DNA of 64,000 bases, taken from positions 62,001 through 126,000 of the forward strand of contig NZ_BSYJ01000001.1 in NCBI RefSeq assembly GCF_030270605.1, given 5' to 3'. Positions 54,287 to 63,617 of this stretch are shown piece by piece (positions within the stretch are counted from its first letter, which is position 1; every line of letters begins with the position of its first letter). The stretch is from Biformimicrobium ophioploci (GTDB lineage: Bacteria; Pseudomonadota; Gammaproteobacteria; Pseudomonadales; Cellvibrionaceae). The notes below the pieces were generated by a model. It saw only the letters and a program-made list of their open reading frames with translations. It was not told the DNA's origin and did no database searches. A program made the position numbers and the translations under genes.

Positions 54287-55494
54287 GATGCCTCCGCTCC
54301 CGCAACTGGTTTGTTTTTGGACAGGGCTGTAGCCAGTGCGTCCAACAAAGCATCGATCTGTGCTTCCGTATGGGTCGCACTGAGTGTAATGCGCAGGCGC
54401 GCAGTACCTGCCGGCACCGTGGGCGGACGAATGGCGCCCACCATAAAGCCGGCGCGCTGCAATTCGGCACCGATGGCGAGCGTGCGTTTTTCATCGCCGA
54501 TCAGCACCGGCTGGATCGCGGTTTGCGACGGCAATAGGTCGATGCCGCGTGCTGCAGCCTGGCTGCGAAAATGATCGACCAGCGTGCACAGCCTCTGCTG
54601 AAGCTCACCCGAGCCGGCAAGCCGCAGCGCCGCCAGGGTGCCACCGGCGACAGCCGGTGGCAGCGCGGTGGTGTAGATATGGGTGCGCGCAAATTGGCGC
54701 AGGTATTCAATCAGTTCGGCGCTGCCGGCCACGAACGCACCGAAATTGCCGAGCGCCTTGCCCAGCGTGCCCATCACGATCGGCAGCTGTTGCTGGCTCA
54801 GGCCAAAGAATTCCGCACTGCCGCCAGCCGGCCGCTGCGGCGAGCCAATCACGCCAACGGCATGGGCGTCGTCCGCCATTAACCACGCATCGTACCGTGC
54901 GCACAGCTCGGCAATCTGCGGCAGTGGTGCCAGGTCGCCATCCATGCTGAACACAGAATCCACCACTACCAGGATTTTTGCACTGCCGGACTTGGTCCGC
55001 GCGCGCCGCAGTTGCCGCTCCAGCGCCTCCAGATCATTGTGGGCAAAGCGTAACTTTTCCGCACCGCACAGGCGTGCGCCATCGATCAGCGAAGCGTGGT
55101 TGAGTTTGTCGGACACGATAATATCAGCGCGGCCAAGCAGCGCTTCAATGGCGCCCATATTGGCCATATAGCCGGTGGAAAACAGTAGCGCAGCCTCGCG
55201 GCCCGTCACCTCGGCAAGCTGCTGTTCCAGCGCCGCGTGCAGATGCAGGTGGCCATTGACCAGGTGCGAGGCCGTGGCGCCCGCACCGAGCGCCGCGGCT
55301 GCCTGCTGCGCCGCAATTACATCGGGATGCGCGGCCAGGCCGAGATAATCATTGCTACAAAACGCGAGCAGGCGCCGGCCTTCCACATCGGCATAGGGAG
55401 TGGGTGCAGCAGCGAGCGTCGGCGGTCGCCGCATCAGGTTGGCCGCCTCGCGTTCGGCAAGCCGCGCAGCAATAAATGCCTGCAGGGAGGACAC
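54283..55494 (-). CDS. bioF: 8-amino-7-oxononanoate synthase
   Basis: 403 residues from a GTG start. PLP-enzyme landmarks: CSNDYLGLAAHPDVIAA, LVNGHLHLHAALEQQLAEV, KLNHASLIDGARLCGA, VVVDSVFSMDGDLAPL, the Asp-x-x-His of MADDAHAVGVIG, and the PLP-lysine block GTLGKALGNFGAF. It condenses pimeloyl-ACP and alanine. It lies 13 bp after bioB and overlaps bioHC by 4 bp, within a bioB-bioF-bioHC operon. Confidence 0.96.
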   Translation of the reverse strand: MSSLQAFIAARLAEREAANLMRRPPTLAAAPTPYADVEGRRLLAFCSNDYLGLAAHPDVIAAQQAAAALGAGATASHLVNGHLHLHAALEQQLAEVTGREAALLFSTGYMANMGAIEALLGRADIIVSDKLNHASLIDGARLCGAEKLRFAHNDLEALERQLRRARTKSGSAKILVVVDSVFSMDGDLAPLPQIAELCARYDAWLMADDAHAVGVIGSPQRPAGGSAEFFGLSQQQLPIVMGTLGKALGNFGAFVAGSAELIEYLRQFARTHIYTTALPPAVAGGTLAALRLAGSGELQQRLCTLVDHFRSQAAARGIDLLPSQTAIQPVLIGDEKRTLAIGAELQRAGFMVGAIRPPTVPAGTARLRITLSATHTEAQIDALLDALATALSKNKPVAGAEAS

Positions 55495-55507
55495 CGCTCA
55501 GTACCGT

Positions 55508-56593
55508 TTACTGTGCGGCGTTGTAGAAGAAGGGATCGTGACGAGACGCTTCCACGCGCTGCGCCAGGTCCGCTTCCTGCTCGGCTTCCGTCTGTTCCGT
55601 TTCGTATTTTTCCGGGCGGATGCCGAGGCGTTTGAACAGCTGCAAATCCTTGTTCGCTTCCGGGTTAGGCGTGGTCAGCAGTTTTTCGCCGTAGAAAATA
55701 GAGTTGGCACCGGCCAGAAATGCCATCGCCTGCATCTGCTCATTCATTTCCTCGCGCCCGGCGGAAAGGCGCACATGGGATTTGGGCATCATGATGCGCG
55801 CTACCGCGATGCAGCGGATAAACTCGAACGGGTCCAGGTCGGGTTCGCCTTCGAGCGGCGTACCCGCCACGCGCACCAGCATATTGATGGGCACCGACTC
55901 CGGCGCCTCCGGCAGGTTGGCCAGCTCAATCAACAGGCCGGCGCGGTCTTTCTGTTCTTCACCCATTCCAATGATGCCGCCGGCACAGACCTTCATACCG
56001 GCCGCACGCACATTGGACAGGGTATTCAGCCGGTCTTCATAGGTGCGGGTGGTGATGATGTCGCGGTAGTATTCCGGCGAGGTATCCAGGTTGTGGTTGT
56101 AATAGTCCAAGCCCGCGTCCGCCAGCTCCTGCGCCTGCGCATCGGACAGCATGCCGAGGGTCATGCAGGTCTCCATACCCAGCGCTTTCACGCCCTTCAC
56201 CATTTCCACCACGTAGGGCATATCTTTCTTCTTGGGGGAGCGCCAGGCCGCGCCCATGCAGAAACGGGTGGATCCGCTGGCCCTGGCTGCCCGCGCTTCT
56301 TCCAGCACCTTCTCCACCTTCATCAGCTTCTCGCGCTCCAGGCCAGTGTTGTAACGCGCACTCTGCGGACAGTAGGCACAGTCTTCAGGGCAGGCGCCGG
56401 TCTTGATGGAGCAGAGTGTGCTGATCTGCACTTCATTGGGATCAAAATGCTGGCGATGCACCGTCTGCGCCTGGAACATCAGGTCGTTAAACGGCAGGTC
56501 AAACAGCGCAAGTACCTGGTCGCGGGTCCAGTTATTCCGGATTTCTCCGACAAAGTGCGCGGTATTGGCGATTTTCATGGCGGGAATGGTCAT
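55508..56593 (-). CDS. bioB: Biotin synthase
   Basis: 361 residues. The radical-SAM cluster CxxxCxxC is formed by C68, C72 and C75 ([13 protein letters not shown]). Other blocks: [55 protein letters not shown] and [24 protein letters not shown]. It inserts sulfur into dethiobiotin. The first of two near ATGs is used because AAGG lies just upstream. A perfect -35 TTGACA, a -10 TACACT and a BirA-like dyad lie 65-118 bp upstream. Confidence 0.96.
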   Translation of the reverse strand: MTIPAMKIANTAHFVGEIRNNWTRDQVLALFDLPFNDLMFQAQTVHRQHFDPNEVQISTLCSIKTGACPEDCAYCPQSARYNTGLEREKLMKVEKVLEEARAARASGSTRFCMGAAWRSPKKKDMPYVVEMVKGVKALGMETCMTLGMLSDAQAQELADAGLDYYNHNLDTSPEYYRDIITTRTYEDRLNTLSNVRAAGMKVCAGGIIGMGEEQKDRAGLLIELANLPEAPESVPINMLVRVAGTPLEGEPDLDPFEFIRCIAVARIMMPKSHVRLSAGREEMNEQMQAMAFLAGANSIFYGEKLLTTPNPEANKDLQLFKRLGIRPEKYETEQTEAEQEADLAQRVEASRHDPFFYNAAQ

Positions 56594-56657
56594 GGGCCTT
56601 GTCTCTGGAGCTGCTTCTGGCGATAACGGCGAGCGCTTCGCCTCAGGGGAGAGAGCG

Positions 56658-56710
56658 AGTGTAACGGGGGCATGGATGCTGTCAACCAGAAAGGGTGAAC
56701 GCGGTTTACT
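56658..56710 (-). promoter_or_regulatory. bioB promoter with overlapping BirA-like operator
   Basis: On the minus strand: -35 TTGACA (56685-56680), 16-bp spacer, -10 TACACT (56663-56658). A dyad TGTCAACC-N15-GGTTTACT (56680-56710 in plus orientation), which fits the BirA operator form TGTAAACC-N15-GGTTTACA at 14 of 16 positions, covers the -35 box. BirA-biotinyl-AMP binding here would block the promoter. The site lies inside the first codons of comF on the other strand. Confidence 0.7.
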
Positions 56711-57419
56711 GCGTAGTTTTCGCTACCGTGCGCGATCACTGATTGCGGGTCAGTGTTGCTTCTGCCAGGTCATTCCTGCCGGGAGCGCGGGCCTGTGCCC
56801 GATCTGTACCGGTCTGCTCCCGCACCTGCTCAACCAGTGCCAGAGATGCGCCCTGCCCCTGGCCTCGCCGGAGGATAGTCACTGCCCCCAGTGTCTCAGC
56901 CAGCCGCCGGAGCTGGACAGCGCTTACGCCGCCTTTCTCTATGGCTACCCGGTGAACCGGATGGTGGCCGCGTTCAAGTACCGCAACCAGCTGGCCGCTG
57001 GGCGCGCACTTTCCCTGACGCTGGCGCAGCATATCGCCGAGCAACCAGCCCTTGCGGATGTGGATTACCTGCTGCCGGTGCCGATGCATTGGGGCAAGCA
57101 GCTGCGCCGCGGCTTCAACCAGGCCGAGCTGGTGGCTCGCGACCTCGGCAAGGTCCTCGGCCTGCGCCTGCAGGCGAACCTGATCAAAGCACGCCGGCGC
57201 AAGGCCGCGCAGCAGCAACTCGACAAACTACAGCGGCGGCGCAACCTGCAGGGCGTGTTTTATATCCCTGCGAATCGGGCCGGCGCCATTGCAGGCCGAC
57301 ACATATTGCTGGTCGATGATGTCATCACCACCGGCGCCACCCTCAATACCCTGGCCTGGCTGCTGAAGCTGGCCGGTGCGCACCGGGTCAGCGCCTGTGC
57401 GCTGGCGCGGGTGCCATAA
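56676..57419 (+). CDS. comF: ComF family protein
   Basis: 247 residues from the ATG at 56676 (GGGGG 5 nt upstream); the open frame extends further up but over bioB on the other strand. Four Cys pairs form N-terminal zinc-finger-like motifs (CCFC, CPIC, CQRC, CPQC). Then the PRTase core: [25 protein letters not shown] and the PRPP loop [17 protein letters not shown]. ComF/GntX proteins are linked to DNA uptake in naturally competent bacteria. The first 15 codons carry the bioB operator on the opposite strand. Confidence 0.9.
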   Translation: MLSTRKGERGLLRSFRYRARSLIAGQCCFCQVIPAGSAGLCPICTGLLPHLLNQCQRCALPLASPEDSHCPQCLSQPPELDSAYAAFLYGYPVNRMVAAFKYRNQLAAGRALSLTLAQHIAEQPALADVDYLLPVPMHWGKQLRRGFNQAELVARDLGKVLGLRLQANLIKARRRKAAQQQLDKLQRRRNLQGVFYIPANRAGAIAGRHILLVDDVITTGATLNTLAWLLKLAGAHRVSACALARVP

Positions 57420-57568
57420 CCGGACGGTCAGTACAAAATCACCCGCAAAAACAGCACCTTTGTTTCAGGGCGACCCCACCAAAAACCTGCCGTCGGGCGT
57501 AAAATTCTTCCAAATAACGACTCCATTCACGGAAAAATGGTACATTCACCCTATATTTGCGGCTCAAT

Positions 57569-57597
57569 TTGAACTTTTGTTCGTATTCAGGTAATTT
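57569..57597 (+). promoter_or_regulatory. Putative promoter of the flavin amine oxidase gene
   Basis: -35 TTGAAC (57569-57574) and -10 TAATTT (57592-57597) are separated by 17 bp in an AT-rich stretch of the 246-bp gap 57420-57665. The rest of the gap has no gene. The 5' UTR would be about 60 nt. Confidence 0.5.
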
Positions 57598-57665
57598 TGT
57601 GCGCCAGATCACAAAAAGCAACGACTGGAACGGAGTTCCGGAATAAAGGTCTTTAGGAAAACACC

Positions 57666-59366
57666 ATGAAAAGCCGTAAATCCCTCTCGCCGATCGGCGG
57701 ATTGCTGCGCCGCATGCGCGCTGCGGAAACCCTCTCCGAGCAGACCGGCATGCCGGCTGACGAAGCCCTCGATATCGTCAATGAAGGCAGCAAGCTGGTA
57801 GCGGGCAAGGCCTCTGATGACAGCCGTCGCCGCTTCCTCAAGCAGCTGGGCCTCGGCGCCGCCGCTATCGGTGTCGGCGCGGCCGGTGCCGCGGGCTCAC
57901 AAAAAGCCAGCGCCGCCCCGAACGGCAGCGGCAACGAAACCAACAATGGTGGCGGTAACGATGCCGGTCGCGTCGCGATCGTCGGTGCCGGTGTCGGCGG
58001 CCTGCGCTGCGCGCACCGCCTGCAGAAGTTCGGCATTGCCTCCACCGTATTCGAGGGCAACACCCGCATTGGCGGCCGTGTGCGCACCCAGCGCGATCAC
58101 TTCGGCCCGGGCTCCATTTCCGAGCGCGGCGGCGAGCTGATCTCCACCGAACACAGCTACGCGCGTAACCTGGTGAGTGAACTGGGCCTGGATCTGGAAG
58201 ACGTGAACGGCAACGCGGTACCCGGTGGTAACGAGCTGTACTACGTCAACGGCCAACAGTACACCGAGCACGAGCTGAATGCCGAATGGCGCGACGTCTA
58301 CAGGATCTTCAAGCAGACCCAGCAGGATGCCCCCTGGGTACCGACCTACGATAACCACAACGCCCTGCATCGCGACCTGGACTACATTGACTGCAACTCC
58401 TGGCTGGACCAGGTGGGCATCGGCCAGAATTCCAACATGGGCCAGGTATTCCAGGCAGATCTGGTGGCGGAATACGGCCTCATGCCGGAAGAGATGACTG
58501 CGCTCAACCTGATTTACCTGCTGGCGTGGAACCCGATCAACTCGGCACTGCCGCTGGCGGGCACCGATGAGCGATTCCGCATAGCCGGTGGTAACGACCA
58601 GCTGATCACCCGGATGCTGGACGACCTGCCGGCAGGCACCGTCGAAACCGGGCGCAAACTGGTTGCCATTGATGGTGACATCAACGGCCCTTACACCCTG
58701 ACCTTCGAAGACGGCTACGTACACGGCTGCGACAAGCTGGTACTGGCCATTCCGTTCTCCATGCTGCGCGACGTGGATATTGCACCGGCGCTGTACGAAT
58801 CTTTCCGCCCGGAAAAGCGCATGGCCATCGAGCAGATGACCATGGGCTCCAACGGCAAGATGATCATGGAGTTCAACGCGCGTCCGTGGACCGAGCCGCA
58901 GTACCTCAATGGTGAAATGTACACCCCCAACGGCGTCGTCTATGTGGGCCGCCCCGAGCTGTTCGACACCTGGGACCCGACTTCCATCACCGGCACTACC
59001 CACGGCCAGCTGACCAACTTCTTCGGCGGCAACTACGGCAAGACCGTCGGCAACGACCAGCCGTTTGCCAACCCGAGCCAGGACGACCTGAACCACTTCT
59101 TCGGTATTGTGGACAACGCGTTCCCGGGCACCTCCAACGCGTTTACCGGCAGGGCCATCATGAACAAGTGGTGGGCCAACCCCTGGTCCAAGGGTGCCTA
59201 CTCCGGCCCGACATTCGGCGATCACACCTCCTGGTGGGGTGCGCAGGGCCTGCAGGAAGGCAATATCCATTTCTGCGGCGAACACACCGAAGTCGAGGTG
59301 TATGGCTACATCGACGGCGCCATCTCCACTGCGGAGCGCGCTGCCACGGCCATCCACCAGGCCTGA
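57666..59366 (+). CDS. Tat-exported flavin monoamine oxidase family protein
   Basis: 566 residues. An N-terminal stretch of about 50 polar residues precedes a Tat signal (RRRFLKQLGLGAAAIGVGAA, twin Arg at 54-56). A Gly/Asn-rich linker leads to the FAD-binding motif VAIVGAGVGGLRCAHRLQ (about residue 102), GGRVRTQ and SERGGELISTEHSY, and the C-terminal FCGEHTEVEVYGYIDGAISTAERA typical of amine oxidases. It oxidises an unknown amine or amino acid in the periplasm. The N-terminal extension before the Tat motif is unusual. Confidence 0.9.
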   Translation: MKSRKSLSPIGGLLRRMRAAETLSEQTGMPADEALDIVNEGSKLVAGKASDDSRRRFLKQLGLGAAAIGVGAAGAAGSQKASAAPNGSGNETNNGGGNDAGRVAIVGAGVGGLRCAHRLQKFGIASTVFEGNTRIGGRVRTQRDHFGPGSISERGGELISTEHSYARNLVSELGLDLEDVNGNAVPGGNELYYVNGQQYTEHELNAEWRDVYRIFKQTQQDAPWVPTYDNHNALHRDLDYIDCNSWLDQVGIGQNSNMGQVFQADLVAEYGLMPEEMTALNLIYLLAWNPINSALPLAGTDERFRIAGGNDQLITRMLDDLPAGTVETGRKLVAIDGDINGPYTLTFEDGYVHGCDKLVLAIPFSMLRDVDIAPALYESFRPEKRMAIEQMTMGSNGKMIMEFNARPWTEPQYLNGEMYTPNGVVYVGRPELFDTWDPTSITGTTHGQLTNFFGGNYGKTVGNDQPFANPSQDDLNHFFGIVDNAFPGTSNAFTGRAIMNKWWANPWSKGAYSGPTFGDHTSWWGAQGLQEGNIHFCGEHTEVEVYGYIDGAISTAERAATAIHQA

Positions 59367-59673
59367 TTGCTTCTGTCAAAAAGATGACCCGGCGCCCAGT
59401 TATGGGCGCCTGTTCCCTCCCTCTCCTTGAATCTCTCCTTACCCATCTCCCGGCTCGCTCCCTGCGCCCATCCTTGCACCGGCGCCACGCAAGACCCGCA
59501 ACAACAGCGCATCGACCACTAAGGCTTTTACGGTCACCCTTTTTTCGTCACAATAGTGCAACGAAAATGGCGCCAGACCCGCGTAACGACGCTACACCTT
59601 TGCGTATGCGCCCCACGCCGATATGCGTGAGCACCACGACGTCCGGCGAACACCAGATTTTGCGAGGAACAAC
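59367..59673 (+). other. Intergenic region with a hairpin between the amine oxidase and FabH-like genes
   Basis: 307 bp without a gene. GGCGCCCA-GTTA-TGGGCGCC (59391-59410) is a perfect 8-bp stem with a 4-nt loop, 25 bp after the oxidase stop, followed by a pyrimidine-rich tract (TGTTCCCTCCCTCTCCTT). It may act as a weak terminator. A possible promoter TTTACG-N16-CACAAT precedes the FabH-like gene around 59532-59559, low confidence. Confidence 0.5.
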
Positions 59674-60819
59674 ATGAGCGAATTCACCCTGCCTCGCGGC
59701 ATCGTGATCAGCGGCACCGGCCTGTGGGAACCCGACGGCCAGATCAGCAACGAGGAACTGGTTGACGCCTACAACCGTCACGTGGACCTGTTCAATGAAC
59801 GCCACGCACAGGAAATCGAGGCGGGCACGGTTGCTGCGAAGCCGAAATCGTCTGCGGAATTCATCGAGAAAGCCTCCGGCATCAAGAACCGTTTCGTCAT
59901 CACCCGCGAGGGCATCCTCGACCCCGAGCGAATGCGCCCGGTGCTGCCGGAGCGCCCGGATGACGAGCTGTCGGTGCAGGCTGAAATGGCCCTCAACGCC
60001 GCCCGCGAGGCGATGGCCGCGGCCAACAAGACCGCCGCCGATATCGATATGGTGATCTGCGCCTGCTCCTCGCACCAGCGCTCCTACCCGGCAATTGCGA
60101 TCGAAGTACAGTCTGCACTCGGTATCGACGGGTTTGGCTTCGACATGCAGGTAGCCTGCTCGTCTGCCACTTTCGCGCTGCAGCGTGCCGTGGATGCCAT
60201 TGCCGGCGGCAGTGCCAGGACCGTTTTGCTGGTACACCCGGAGCTGGCCAGCCCGCAGGTGGACTTCACCGATCGCGACAGCCACTTTATTTTCGGGGAT
60301 ATCGCCATCGCCTCCATCGTAGAGCGGCGCGAGACCTGCACCACCGATACCGCCTGGGAAGTGCTCGACGCGCGGGCAAAGACCGTTTTCTCCAACAATA
60401 TCCGCTCCAACTTCGGCTTCACTTCCAATGCCGCCGACGTGGATCCGTTTGGCCCGGGCAAGACCTTCCGCCAGAACGGCCGCAAGGTATTCAAGGAGGT
60501 CTGCCCGATGGCCGCCGCGCACCTGGAGCAGCAGGCAGCGGCTGTAGGCGCAGCGCCGACAGACATTCGCCGCTGGTGGCTGCACCAGGCCAATATCAAT
60601 ATGAACGGCCTGATTGCGAAAAAACTCATGGGCAATGACTTTGCCCCGGAACGCGCCCCGGTCGTGCTGGATCGCTACGCCAACACCGGCTGTGCCGGCT
60701 CCGTAATCGCGTTCCACCAGAACAACCGGGACCTGGCCGTTGGCGACAAGGGCGTGATCTGCTCCTTCGGCGCGGGCTACTCGATCGGGTCTCTGGCACT
60801 GGAAAAGGTTGCCATCTAA
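59674..60819 (+). CDS. Beta-ketoacyl-ACP synthase III-like enzyme (FabH family)
   Basis: 381 residues from the ATG at 59674 (AGGA about 6 nt upstream); a longer frame to 59623 lacks a site. Thiolase-fold triad: Cys162 in QVACSSATF, His304 in WWLHQANINMN, Asn about 337 in YANTGCAGSV. The early block GIVISGTGLWEPDGQISNEEL and the insert with RHVDLFNERHAQEIEAG make it longer than housekeeping FabH (about 317). Some Pseudomonas FabH-like proteins of this longer class use acyl-CoA from beta-oxidation; whether this is one is a guess. It is convergent with a small MscS channel gene. Confidence 0.9.
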   Translation: MSEFTLPRGIVISGTGLWEPDGQISNEELVDAYNRHVDLFNERHAQEIEAGTVAAKPKSSAEFIEKASGIKNRFVITREGILDPERMRPVLPERPDDELSVQAEMALNAAREAMAAANKTAADIDMVICACSSHQRSYPAIAIEVQSALGIDGFGFDMQVACSSATFALQRAVDAIAGGSARTVLLVHPELASPQVDFTDRDSHFIFGDIAIASIVERRETCTTDTAWEVLDARAKTVFSNNIRSNFGFTSNAADVDPFGPGKTFRQNGRKVFKEVCPMAAAHLEQQAAAVGAAPTDIRRWWLHQANINMNGLIAKKLMGNDFAPERAPVVLDRYANTGCAGSVIAFHQNNRDLAVGDKGVICSFGAGYSIGSLALEKVAI

Positions 60820-60847
60820 AGCCCTGCAAACAGGCGCGCAGCTAACA

Positions 60848-60877
60848 GCAAGCCGGCTTAATCGCCGGCCGGCTTGC
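60848..60877. other. Inverted repeat at a convergent gene end
   Basis: GCAAGCCGGC (60848-60857) and GCCGGCTTGC (60868-60877) form 10-bp arms with a 10-nt loop, spanning the end of the small MscS gene. No T-run on either strand, so it is a weak terminator candidate at most. Confidence 0.4.
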
Positions 60878-61685
60878 CATACCAGCTGTTGAAAACGTCC
60901 TCGACCACCTTCTGCTCGATCTTCACCGCCTCCTCGCGGGGGCAGAAGATCGCCACTTCCAGTTCGTCGTGGCCCAGCTCGTTGGTGCGCACCCGCACCT
61001 CCGGCTCCGGACCACTCAGCTCCACCCCCATGCGGTGTTCAATCAGGCTGGCATAGCGCTCCGCCACTTCGTGGAAGGGTTCCGCGTATTCGCGTAACTT
61101 GGCCTCCACCAGCTTGCGCGCTGCAAAGATATTCTCACCCTTGTTCTCGCGGGTAATGGTGAACTTGTGCTCAACGTAACGGCGCATGAAGTTCAGGTTT
61201 TTTACGCTCTGGGTCAGGAACACACTGTTGGGGATGTACAGGGTAGTACCGGTATAGCCATAACCCGGCCCGTGCGGGTCGATCTCGTGCAGGGTCGTGC
61301 TGAGCCACTCGCGGTCGATCACCTCACCCATCTGGTCACCGATTTTCACCCAGTCACCCACCGTAAAGGAGCCGCGACTGGCCTGGAAAATACCGCCAAC
61401 AAAACAGGAAATCATGTCCCGTAGCGCCAGCACGATGGCCACTGCAAAGGCCGCGATCGACAGCGCGAACTCACGGATCTCGCTTACCCAGATGAGAACG
61501 ACCCCGATGCCGATCACCAGGCTGCTGAGATTTTCCGCGGCCACACTGCGGCGACGGATATCCTGCCGCTGCCAGGACTTCATATGCGCAAAGGTGAACA
61601 ACAGCAGCTTGCGGATGATGAGCGCCACCACCAGGAACGCCAGTGTCACCAGCAACTTGTTCTGCATAAAGGATTCGAACGTCAT
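60858..61685 (-). CDS. Small mechanosensitive channel (MscS family)
   Basis: 275 residues from the ATG at 61685 (TTGGGGC upstream); the open frame extends 184 codons further but is antisense to srkA and unrelated. Two or three membrane helices: LLVTLAFLVVALIIRKLLLF, VIGIGVVLIWVSEI, and the pore-like AAFAVAIVLALRDMISCFVGGI. The MscS beta-domain follows (GSFTVGDWVKIGDQMGEVID, TTLYIPNSVFLTQSVKNL). It relieves osmotic pressure in the inner membrane. It is divergent from srkA with an 83-bp gap. Confidence 0.92.
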   Translation of the reverse strand: MTFESFMQNKLLVTLAFLVVALIIRKLLLFTFAHMKSWQRQDIRRRSVAAENLSSLVIGIGVVLIWVSEIREFALSIAAFAVAIVLALRDMISCFVGGIFQASRGSFTVGDWVKIGDQMGEVIDREWLSTTLHEIDPHGPGYGYTGTTLYIPNSVFLTQSVKNLNFMRRYVEHKFTITRENKGENIFAARKLVEAKLREYAEPFHEVAERYASLIEHRMGVELSGPEPEVRVRTNELGHDELEVAIFCPREEAVKIEQKVVEDVFNSWYGKPAGD

Positions 61686-61768
61686 CGGCAGCCCCAAAAA
61701 AGAGAAAGCGCGGATTCTAGTGTAGAGCCGTGCTTTCAAACAATGCCCTTCTGGCCTAACATGCGCGC

Positions 61769-62749
61769 ATGAATGAGCATCCCTACGACGCCCTGACACC
61801 GGACCGTGTAATCGACTGCGTCGAAACACTCGGGCTGCTCTCGGACGCGCGCATCTTCCCCCTGAACAGTTACGAAAACCGCGTTTACCAGGTTGGTATC
61901 GAGGATGGTGAGCCGCTGATCGCCAAGTTCTACCGCCCCGGCCGCTGGAGCGACGCACAGATCCTGGAAGAGCATAACTTCGCGCTGGAGCTGGCAGATG
62001 CCGAGATTCCTGTGGTTGCGCCGCTGCTGTTTGACGACCAGAGCCTGCACTGCGCACACGGTTTCCGGTTTGCCCTGTACCCGCGCCGCGGCGGGCGCCA
62101 GGTGGAACTGGATAACTTCGATCACCTGGAACAGGTCGGCACCATGCTCGGGCGCATCCACGCCCTGGGCCGTGAAAAACCCTTTCAGCACCGGCACGAC
62201 CTGACCCTGCGCCACTTCGGCGAGGACAGCCGCGCATTCATCCTGGCCGGGGATTTCCTCCCGCGCGAAAACCGTGAGGCCTACGAAACGGTGACAGCAG
62301 AACTGCTGCGGAAGGTTGCACCGGTGCTCCAGCGGGACTGGCGCTTCCTGCGCCTGCATGGCGATTGCCATAGCGGCAACTTCCTGTGGCGCGACGAGAC
62401 CCCGCATTTTGTCGACCTCGATGATTGCATGAGCGGCCCTGCCATCCAGGACATCTGGATGCTGCTGTCCGGCTCACGGGCGGAACAGACCGCTTTCCTC
62501 GATACCGTCATCGAAGGCTACGAAACCTTCTGCCCGTTTGATCCCGCTGAGCTTCAGCTGGTGGAACCCCTGCGCTGCCTGCGCCAGATGCACCACGCGG
62601 CCTGGCTGGCGCGACGCTGGAACGACCCGGCTTTTCCCATGGCCTTCCCCTGGTTCAACACACCGCGTTACTGGGCGGAGCATATACTGGCGCTGCGCGA
62701 GCAACTCTATCTACTCGGCGAACCCCCGCTGACGCTGGGGCAGGTTTAA
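61769..62749 (+). CDS. srkA: Stress response serine/threonine kinase SrkA (YihE family)
   Basis: 326 residues, matching E. coli SrkA length. The sequence opens with YDALTPDRVIDCVETLGLLS, then NSYENRVYQVG, FYRPGRWSDAQILEEHNF, the catalytic loop RLHGDCHSGNFLW and DDCMSGPAIQDIWMLLSG (Mg-binding Asp), and a C-terminal LRCLRQMHHAAWLARRW. The phosphotransferase fold is of the choline-kinase/APH type. In E. coli it limits stress-induced cell death. The cysE gene follows by 12 bp. Confidence 0.95.
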   Translation: MNEHPYDALTPDRVIDCVETLGLLSDARIFPLNSYENRVYQVGIEDGEPLIAKFYRPGRWSDAQILEEHNFALELADAEIPVVAPLLFDDQSLHCAHGFRFALYPRRGGRQVELDNFDHLEQVGTMLGRIHALGREKPFQHRHDLTLRHFGEDSRAFILAGDFLPRENREAYETVTAELLRKVAPVLQRDWRFLRLHGDCHSGNFLWRDETPHFVDLDDCMSGPAIQDIWMLLSGSRAEQTAFLDTVIEGYETFCPFDPAELQLVEPLRCLRQMHHAAWLARRWNDPAFPMAFPWFNTPRYWAEHILALREQLYLLGEPPLTLGQV

Positions 62750-62761
62750 GGCAGGCATCCC

Positions 62762-63547
62762 GTGACAGACCTTATCTGGCAACGTATCCGCGGTGAAGTG
62801 ACTGTGGCCGCCCGCGAAGAGCACATCCTCGCCAGCTTCCTGCACGCGACCGTACTGAACCACGACCAGTTCGAGCAGGCGCTGAGCTTTCACCTCGCCA
62901 ACAAATTGGACAGCCCGGTGGCCGGCGCACTACTGATTCGCGAGGTATTCGACCAGGCGTTGTCGGAGGACCCGCGCATTGGCGAGGCCGCACGTGCAGA
63001 CCTTGCCGCGGTTTTCGAACGCGACTCCGCCTGCCACCAGCTGCATGAGCCGTTCCTGTTCTTCAAGGGATTCCACGCGCTGCAGGCGTTCCGCGTGGCG
63101 CACCGGCTGTGGCGCCAGGAGCGCAAGGCACTGGCCCTGTTTTTACAGCACCGCATTTCGGTGGAGTTCGGTGTGGACATCCATCCCGCCGCGCAGATCG
63201 GCTGCGGCATACTACTGGACCATGCGACCGGCCTGGTGATTGGCGAGACCGCAGTGGTGGAGGACGATGTATCCATCATGCAGTCCGTTACCCTGGGCGG
63301 CACCGGCAAGGAGTCTGGCGACCGGCACCCCAAGGTACGGCGCGGCGTGTTGATTGGCGCTGGGGCCAAGATCCTCGGCAATATCGAAATTGGTGCCTGC
63401 GCCCAGGTGGCCGCCGGCAGCGTGGTACTGCATCCCGTGGAAGCACGTACCCAGGTCGCCGGGGTACCAGCCAGAAAGGTCGGCATCACCACCTGTGAGC
63501 AACCCTCGCAAAGCATGGACCAGCGCCTCGCCGGCCTGCGCGATTGA
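62762..63547 (+). CDS. cysE: Serine O-acetyltransferase
   Basis: 261 residues from a GTG start. The N-terminal helical domain (LWRQERKALALFLQHRISVEFG) leads into the left-handed beta-helix with hexapeptide repeats: DIHPAAQIGCGILLDHATGL, VVEDDVSIMQSVTLGGTGK, KVRRGVLIGAGAKILGNIEI, and QVAAGSVVLHPVEARTQVAG. Catalytic His is in DIHPAA/DHATG. It acetylates serine for cysteine synthesis, and is usually feedback-inhibited by cysteine at the C-terminus, which is present. It follows srkA closely. Confidence 0.95.
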   Translation: MTDLIWQRIRGEVTVAAREEHILASFLHATVLNHDQFEQALSFHLANKLDSPVAGALLIREVFDQALSEDPRIGEAARADLAAVFERDSACHQLHEPFLFFKGFHALQAFRVAHRLWRQERKALALFLQHRISVEFGVDIHPAAQIGCGILLDHATGLVIGETAVVEDDVSIMQSVTLGGTGKESGDRHPKVRRGVLIGAGAKILGNIEIGACAQVAAGSVVLHPVEARTQVAGVPARKVGITTCEQPSQSMDQRLAGLRD

Positions 63548-63617
63548 GGAACAAGCGCGCCACATCTTGGCACCAGATGCCGCTTTCCGCTGTACGGGCA
63601 GGCACTATATTTAGGGC

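Noticed and set aside
57897-59357. Minus-strand ORF (486 codons) opposite the amine oxidase
   Set aside because: Antisense shadow of a gene with complete FAD and Tat motifs.
59548-60717. Minus-strand ORF opposite the FabH-like gene
   Set aside because: Antisense to a synthase whose Cys-His-Asn triad is intact.
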